Below, in pieces: positions 5,396 to 8,993 of a stretch of 8,993 bases of DNA. The translations under genes were made by a program, and so were the position numbers. This stretch comes from Betaproteobacteria bacterium (GTDB taxonomy: Bacteria; Pseudomonadota; Gammaproteobacteria; Burkholderiales; Casimicrobiaceae): positions 9,471-18,463 of the forward strand of contig PLYG01000165.1 of NCBI GenBank assembly GCA_003153335.1. Reading direction: 5' to 3'. The notes under the pieces were generated by a model. That model had not been told where the DNA came from and did no database searches. It was given only the letters and a program-made list of their open reading frames with translations. Each line of letters begins with the position of its first letter. Position 1 is the first letter of the stretch.

Positions 5396-6273
5396 CGGCG
5401 CGACCCCATCATTCCCTGCGGGCGATAGATGGTAAACAGGATCAGCGCTAGGCCGACCAAGGCGAGCCGCACGCTTGCCATCTGCACTTCCGAAACGCTG
5501 GGAATCCAGTCGCGCGCAAACCGCGATCCCTCGAGAAACACCATCAGGATCAAGCTGCCAGCCACCGCACCCGTCGTGCGACCGGTGCCCCCGATGATCA
5601 TGGCAATCCACACATAGAACGTCACCAACGGCAGGAACTGGTCCGGTGAAAGGTACGTGATGAAGTGCGCGTAAAATGCACCGGCCAGCCCGGCCAGGCC
5701 CGAACCGAGCATGAACACCTGCACCTTGAGCCGTCGCGGATCCTTGCCGATCGCTTCGACGGCGACCTCGTCGTCGCGAATTGCCTGGATGAGCCGTCCG
5801 TACGGACTGCGCACCAGATGAAGCATAAGGCCGATCGCCGCGAGATTGCACAGTACGAGTACGGCGAGCGTGGCCAATTCGGCGTAGTCGCCGATGCCCA
5901 ACGACAGAAACATCCGCGGAATGCCCGGCAATCCCTGCACGCCGTGCGTCAGCCACCGCTCCTGCTGGATGGCGAGCCGCACCACCTCGGAAAATCCCAG
6001 CGTGACTACGGCAAGATAGTCATCGGACAGCCGCAGCGACAGCAGGCCGATCGGATACGCGACGATTGCCGCAACGATTATCGCCACCACGAATGCCGGC
6101 ACCAGCGGCCAGCCGCCCAGCGTCAACAGCGCGGACGTGTACGCGCCGATCGCAAAGAACGCGACGACTCCGAAATTGATGAGACCGGTGTAGCCGTATT
6201 GCAGATTGAGGCCGATCGTGAGCAGCATGTAGATCAGCGCAATGATGCCGACGGCGATGAGATAAGCAATCAT
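5392..6273 (-). CDS. livM: ABC transporter permease, LivM type
   Basis: A 293-residue inner-membrane permease with about eight hydrophobic segments. The N-terminal GYTGLINFGVVAFFAIGAYT (27-46) is the LivM hallmark. The cytoplasmic coupling loop SPYGRLIQAIRDDEVAVEAIG (156-176) contacts the ATPase, and GGTGRTTGAVAG (228-239) is the conserved C-terminal glycine motif. It lacks the extra N-terminal segment of longer LivM proteins, which is common. The start at 6273 is supported by GAGG 6 nt upstream, which lies within the end of livH. Spacing to livH is 3 nt, and the stop overlaps the livG start. It forms a heterodimeric channel with LivH. Confidence 0.94.
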   Translation of the reverse strand: MIAYLIAVGIIALIYMLLTIGLNLQYGYTGLINFGVVAFFAIGAYTSALLTLGGWPLVPAFVVAIIVAAIVAYPIGLLSLRLSDDYLAVVTLGFSEVVRLAIQQERWLTHGVQGLPGIPRMFLSLGIGDYAELATLAVLVLCNLAAIGLMLHLVRSPYGRLIQAIRDDEVAVEAIGKDPRRLKVQVFMLGSGLAGLAGAFYAHFITYLSPDQFLPLVTFYVWIAMIIGGTGRTTGAVAGSLILMVFLEGSRFARDWIPSVSEVQMASVRLALVGLALILFTIYRPQGMMGSRR

Positions 6274-6276
6274 CGA

Positions 6277-7152
6277 TTACCTCGAGAGGATCGCCTTGCC
6301 GAACAGCCCGCGCGGCCGCAGCAGCAGGACCAGCAGCAGCAGGAGAAACGCCACGGCGATCTTGTACGACGGGCCCACGAACGGCACCGACAGTTCGGAC
6401 GCGATGCCGAGCAGCACGGCGCCGACGACGGCACCTATGGGACTCCCGATGCCGCCCAGGATCATCGCGGCGAACGCCGGAATCAACAGTTCCCAGCCGA
6501 GCTCGGGGCTCACCACCGCTTTCACGCCGAACATCATGCCGCCCAGCGCGCAGAGCGCGCCGACCACCGCCCAGAGCGAGAGCAGCACGCGACCCGAGCG
6601 GATGCCGCACGCGCGCGCCAAGTCCGGATTGTCAGCGATCGCGCGCATCTGCCGGCCGATCGGCGTCAGATGCAACAGCGCGAACAGGAGCGCCATCGCT
6701 ATCAGCGCAAGCGCGGCGACGTAGAGATCGGTCGGCAGCAAGCGGACGCCGCCGAAATTCCACGCGCGCACCAGCGGAAGGTTGAATGTCTGCTGGTCGT
6801 GGCCGACGAACAGCGTCAGCATCGAACGCGCGAAAAACGCGACACCGATCGACGCCACCAGGCTCGCCACCGGCGCGCGTCCGCGCAAGGCGCGAAAGAC
6901 CCAAAGGTAAAAGATGATCGAGATTGCGGCACCCGCGGCGATCGCGCCAAGCCCCGCGAGGAAGATCGACGCCGCGCCCCAAGCCTGCACGCCGATGCCG
7001 GCATAGGCGGCCACTGTCATGTAGTCGCCGGTCGCCGCATTGGGGAAACGGGCCACGCCCATCACGAGTGTGAGCGCCAGCGCCGGCAGCGCAATCAGGA
7101 GCCCCTCAATGGTGCCGTTGATCAGGAGATTGCAGAGATCGACCAGAGTCAT
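6277..7152 (-). CDS. livH: ABC transporter permease, LivH type
   Basis: A 291-residue inner-membrane permease that pairs with LivM. It has long hydrophobic helices at about 15-35, 60-86, 96-115, 143-161, 186-210, 220-255 and 264-278. The coupling loop TPIGRQMRAIADNPDLARACGI (163-184) fits the LivH EAA-like element, and GGIGSPIGAVVGA (233-245) is the conserved glycine motif. The first-helix region FPNAATGDYMTVAAYAG (36-52) diverges from the classic NFAHGEF version, which suggests a subfamily for another solute. A clear Shine-Dalgarno is not visible before ATG 7152. The gene lies 90 nt after the binding-protein gene, across a hairpin. The C-terminal leucine run is encoded by CTG/CTC codons and appears as CAG repeats on the plus strand. 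Confidence 0.93.
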   Translation of the reverse strand: MTLVDLCNLLINGTIEGLLIALPALALTLVMGVARFPNAATGDYMTVAAYAGIGVQAWGAASIFLAGLGAIAAGAAISIIFYLWVFRALRGRAPVASLVASIGVAFFARSMLTLFVGHDQQTFNLPLVRAWNFGGVRLLPTDLYVAALALIAMALLFALLHLTPIGRQMRAIADNPDLARACGIRSGRVLLSLWAVVGALCALGGMMFGVKAVVSPELGWELLIPAFAAMILGGIGSPIGAVVGAVLLGIASELSVPFVGPSYKIAVAFLLLLLVLLLRPRGLFGKAILSR

Positions 7153-7197
7153 GGCAACGACGCGGCGGGTGCGCGCCCAATACGCTGCCGCAGGAAG

Positions 7198-7233
7198 TCC
7201 GGCGGCACGATCAGCATGGAGCGCGCCGCCGGA
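7198..7233 (-). other. Intercistronic hairpin between the binding-protein gene and livH
   Basis: Perfect 9-bp arms TCCGGCGGC (7198-7206) and GCCGCCGGA (7225-7233) enclose an 18-nt loop, 9 nt after the binding-protein stop codon in the transcript. No T-run follows. Hairpins at this point of ABC importer operons (for example malE-malF in E. coli) protect the upstream mRNA and give an excess of binding protein. That role is inferred here. Confidence 0.6.
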
Positions 7234-7242
7234 GAGACGGCA

Positions 7243-8469
7243 TCAGATCGCTACGACGTCGTGACGGACCAGTTGACCCTTCTCGATAACGAACACGCCG
7301 AAGTCCGGCGTGACGTCACCGTACTGGTCGAAGTCGAGTTTGCTCGACGCGCCTTCGTAGTTGATCTTCTTCTTCTCGGACAGGAGCTTCTTGCCTTCGG
7401 AAAACGAATATACCTGGGTGCCATCCGGATTGGCGACTTCGCGAATCTTCGCATTCACCTGCGCGACCGTCGCGTTCGGACCAGCGGCTTCCATGGCCAG
7501 CGCAATGCACATCACCATGTCGTAGCACATCGACGCATAGACGTTGGTCGATACCGGTTTGCCGGTGGCTTTCTGATAGGCGGCATCGAGCGCCTTGTAC
7601 GAAGCCGCGTTTTCGTTCGACACGCTGTCGACGGAAATCAGGCCCTCGACCACTTCGTTGCCGAGCGCCTTGACGAGATCCGGGTTCGCGGCCCAGCCGG
7701 GCAGGATCCATTTGACGTCCTGCCCGGACTGATACCACTCGCGCAGGATGATCGTCGAATCGGGCACGTAGGAACCGGTGACGATCACGTCGGGTTTCGC
7801 CGCTAGAATTTGCTGCAACTCAGTGCGATAGCTCGGCCGGTTCGGCTCGTAAACGACGCTGGCCACGACTCTGCCGCCCTTCTTTTCCCAGGCCTTCTTG
7901 AAGCCTTCGGCGTTACCGATGCCGGAGGCGTTGTTGAAGGCCATCGTTGCCGGCCGCTTCCAGCCACGCTTTTCGGCGATCACCGCGAAGGCCGCTCCAA
8001 AGCGATCATTGGTGGCCTGAAAACGCCACACCAGATCCTTGGTGTCCAGGGTCGAGATGGCCGGCGCGCCCGAGCAGTTCATTTCGATGATGCCGGCGGC
8101 GTCGGTGAGCGGCATCACTGCCAGCGTGACCCCCGACGACCAGGTCCCGAAAATCGCCTGTACCTTATTGACTTCGATCAGTTTTTTGGCGGCGAGCACG
8201 GCCGCATCCGGCTTGGTCTGGCCGTCCTCGTTGAACAGTTCCAGCTTTCGGCCGCCCGCGCCCCCCGCGCCATTGACCTCGGCGACGCCGATCTCGATCG
8301 CTTTCTGCATGCCGCTGCCGTAAGGACTGCCGGCGCCGGTGATCGGGCAGAGCGTACCGATCCGGAACGTGCCGGCGGACTGTGCAAAAGCGAAGCGCGG
8401 CAGCGCCGACGCAGCGGCCAAACTCGCGCTGGCCTTCAGGACATCGCGGCGTGTGATTCGTTGTGACAT
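7243..8469 (-). CDS. Periplasmic substrate-binding protein of a branched-chain-type ABC transporter, Tat-exported
   Basis: A 408-residue solute-binding protein (Peripla_BP_6 / LivK-like family) that delivers ligand to LivH/LivM. The N-terminus has a twin-arginine signal: RITRRDVLK (4-12), a hydrophobic stretch, and a likely cleavage site after AFA (27-29). Export in folded form through Tat is predicted. The mature start FRIGTLCPITGAGSPYG (35-51) and GVAEVNGAGG (61-70) are typical of the family. GTWSSGVTLAVMPLTD (108-123) and NCSGAPAIS (131-139) should line the first-lobe ligand site. No lipobox is present. There are four Cys in the mature part (C41, C132, C315, C321). AGGAGG lies 5 nt before ATG 8469. 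The ligand is unknown; the neighbouring amidohydrolase suggests an amide or peptide-like compound. I avoid the name livK because specificity is unproven. Confidence 0.92.
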   Translation of the reverse strand: MSQRITRRDVLKASASLAAASALPRFAFAQSAGTFRIGTLCPITGAGSPYGSGMQKAIEIGVAEVNGAGGAGGRKLELFNEDGQTKPDAAVLAAKKLIEVNKVQAIFGTWSSGVTLAVMPLTDAAGIIEMNCSGAPAISTLDTKDLVWRFQATNDRFGAAFAVIAEKRGWKRPATMAFNNASGIGNAEGFKKAWEKKGGRVVASVVYEPNRPSYRTELQQILAAKPDVIVTGSYVPDSTIILREWYQSGQDVKWILPGWAANPDLVKALGNEVVEGLISVDSVSNENAASYKALDAAYQKATGKPVSTNVYASMCYDMVMCIALAMEAAGPNATVAQVNAKIREVANPDGTQVYSFSEGKKLLSEKKKINYEGASSKLDFDQYGDVTPDFGVFVIEKGQLVRHDVVAI

Positions 8470-8474
8470 GGAAG

Positions 8475-8480
8475 CCTCCT
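8475..8480 (-). promoter_or_regulatory. Consensus ribosome binding site of the binding-protein gene
   Basis: A perfect AGGAGG on the minus strand, 5 nt before ATG 8469. It is the strongest ribosome site in the window and fits the need for more binding protein than permease. Confidence 0.85.
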
Positions 8481-8502
8481 AGGCGGGTTGTCGTGGAATG
8501 AA

Positions 8503-8993
8503 TCAGGTGGCGAGACCGGCGAACTCGTCCTTGTAGAGTTTACCAGCCTTCATGATCAGCGGCAGGTGTCGGCCCTGCTGCTGCAGCAGCGTCAAGTCTT
8601 CAAGCGGATTGCCATCGACAACGACCAAATCCGCAGTGGCGCCGGGCGCAATCACACCGAGCTTGCCGGCCTGACCCATCATTTCGGCGTTGACGCACGT
8701 CGCGCTGCGCAGGATTTCGGCCGCAGGCATGGCGGGCGCCCGCAGCGTGAACTCAAGCGATTCGTCGGCGTGCATTTCGCCGAGCAGGTCGGTGCCGAAG
8801 CCGATCTTGACGTTGGCCGCCCGCGCGATCCGGATCGCTTCCACACCTTGGGCGCGTACGAGCTCCAGCTTCGCCATCATCTGGCTGCTCCATCCGAGGC
8901 GCTCGCCGTTGCGATATAGCGCATCGTACGTGGCCAGCGTCGGCACGAGATAGGCGCCGTGCTTCGCCATCAGCGCCGCGGTTTCGGCGTCGA
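8503..8993 (-). CDS. Amidohydrolase family protein, C-terminal 162 residues (5' end outside window)
   Basis: The C-terminal part of a metal-dependent amidohydrolase of the imidazolonepropionase / Xaa-Pro-dipeptidase-like group (COG1228 type). The visible part runs AKHGAYLVPTLATYDAL (residues 9-25 of the fragment), then KIGFGTDLLGEMH (63-74), where Asp68 is the conserved metal or catalytic Asp at the end of the TIM barrel. It continues with SATCVNAEMMGQAGKLGVIA (97-115) and GATADLVVVDGNPL (117-130), the usual C-terminal beta-sandwich segment. The metal-binding His residues of the N-terminal half are outside the window. No signal sequence can be judged. The stop codon is 33 nt upstream of the binding-protein ATG, so the two are probably in one operon. 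A hydrolase for the imported solute, or for a derivative of it, is the likely role (inference). Confidence 0.9.
   Translation of the reverse strand, partial: DAETAALMAKHGAYLVPTLATYDALYRNGERLGWSSQMMAKLELVRAQGVEAIRIARAANVKIGFGTDLLGEMHADESLEFTLRAPAMPAAEILRSATCVNAEMMGQAGKLGVIAPGATADLVVVDGNPLEDLTLLQQQGRHLPLIMKAGKLYKDEFAGLAT

Noticed and set aside
5396..5956. Upstream extension of the livG frame giving a 442-residue protein
   Set aside because: The extension lies inside livM in another frame, is not protein-like, and ATG 5395 begins the conserved LivG N-terminus with an ATGA overlap.
6315..6345. CAG-rich repeat-like stretch
   Set aside because: It is the complement of CTG/CTC leucine codons in the last membrane helix of LivH, not a separate repeat.
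5665..7806. A 713-codon open frame on the plus strand across livM, livH and the binding-protein gene
   Set aside because: It is antisense to three well-supported genes, has an Arg/Gln/His/Asp-rich composition without domains, and is explained by GC-rich codon bias of the real strand.
1..8993. Possible GC difference between the left cluster and the transport operon
   Set aside because: Hand counts of single 60-bp lines ranged from 53 to 63 percent on the left and 58 to 70 percent on the right. These overlap too much for a claim; a sliding-window calculation would decide.

Overview
The window is a run of minus-strand genes from a GC-rich proteobacterium. A betaproteobacterium of the Burkholderiales type fits best, judging by the branched-chain-type ABC operon with a Tat-exported binding protein and the style of the catabolic genes. 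That placement is inference; no ribosomal or marker gene is present. I see no plus-strand gene; the plus-strand open frames are shadows of minus-strand genes.

Reading in the direction of transcription (high to low coordinates), the right part (8993 to 3927) is one compact operon. It holds the 3' end of an amidohydrolase gene, a periplasmic binding protein with a twin-arginine signal, two permeases (LivH and LivM types) and two ATPases (LivG and LivF types). The permease and ATPase genes are 3 nt apart or overlap by 1 to 4 nt, as expected for translational coupling. A perfect 9-bp hairpin lies between the binding-protein gene and the first permease gene. The operon looks like an uptake system for an amino-acid-like or amide-like solute, together with a hydrolase that may cleave it.

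The middle (3926 to 3373) has no intact gene. It holds the decayed C-terminal part of a VapC/PIN toxin immediately behind livF, a TTTAC microsatellite, an 11-bp inverted repeat, about 150 bp of unassigned sequence with a -10-like box and a small palindrome, and the C-terminal end of a GntR-family FCD-domain regulator. It looks like a rearrangement junction between two gene blocks.

The left part (3343 to 1) is a catabolic cluster: an NAD(P)-dependent aldehyde dehydrogenase, an alpha/beta hydrolase of the 3-oxoadipate enol-lactonase type, and the N-terminal half of a CoA-acylating (methyl)malonate-semialdehyde dehydrogenase that runs off the window. The hydrolase has Gly where the catalytic Ser nucleophile should be, while its acid and His are kept; this is the most unusual protein-level observation here. 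Each long intercistronic gap in the two operons contains a GC-rich hairpin without a U-tract.

A working model is import of a solute by the ABC system, hydrolysis by the amidohydrolase, and oxidation of derived aldehydes to acids or acyl-CoA by the left cluster. The link between the two halves is unproven, because the remnants between them suggest they were brought together by rearrangement.
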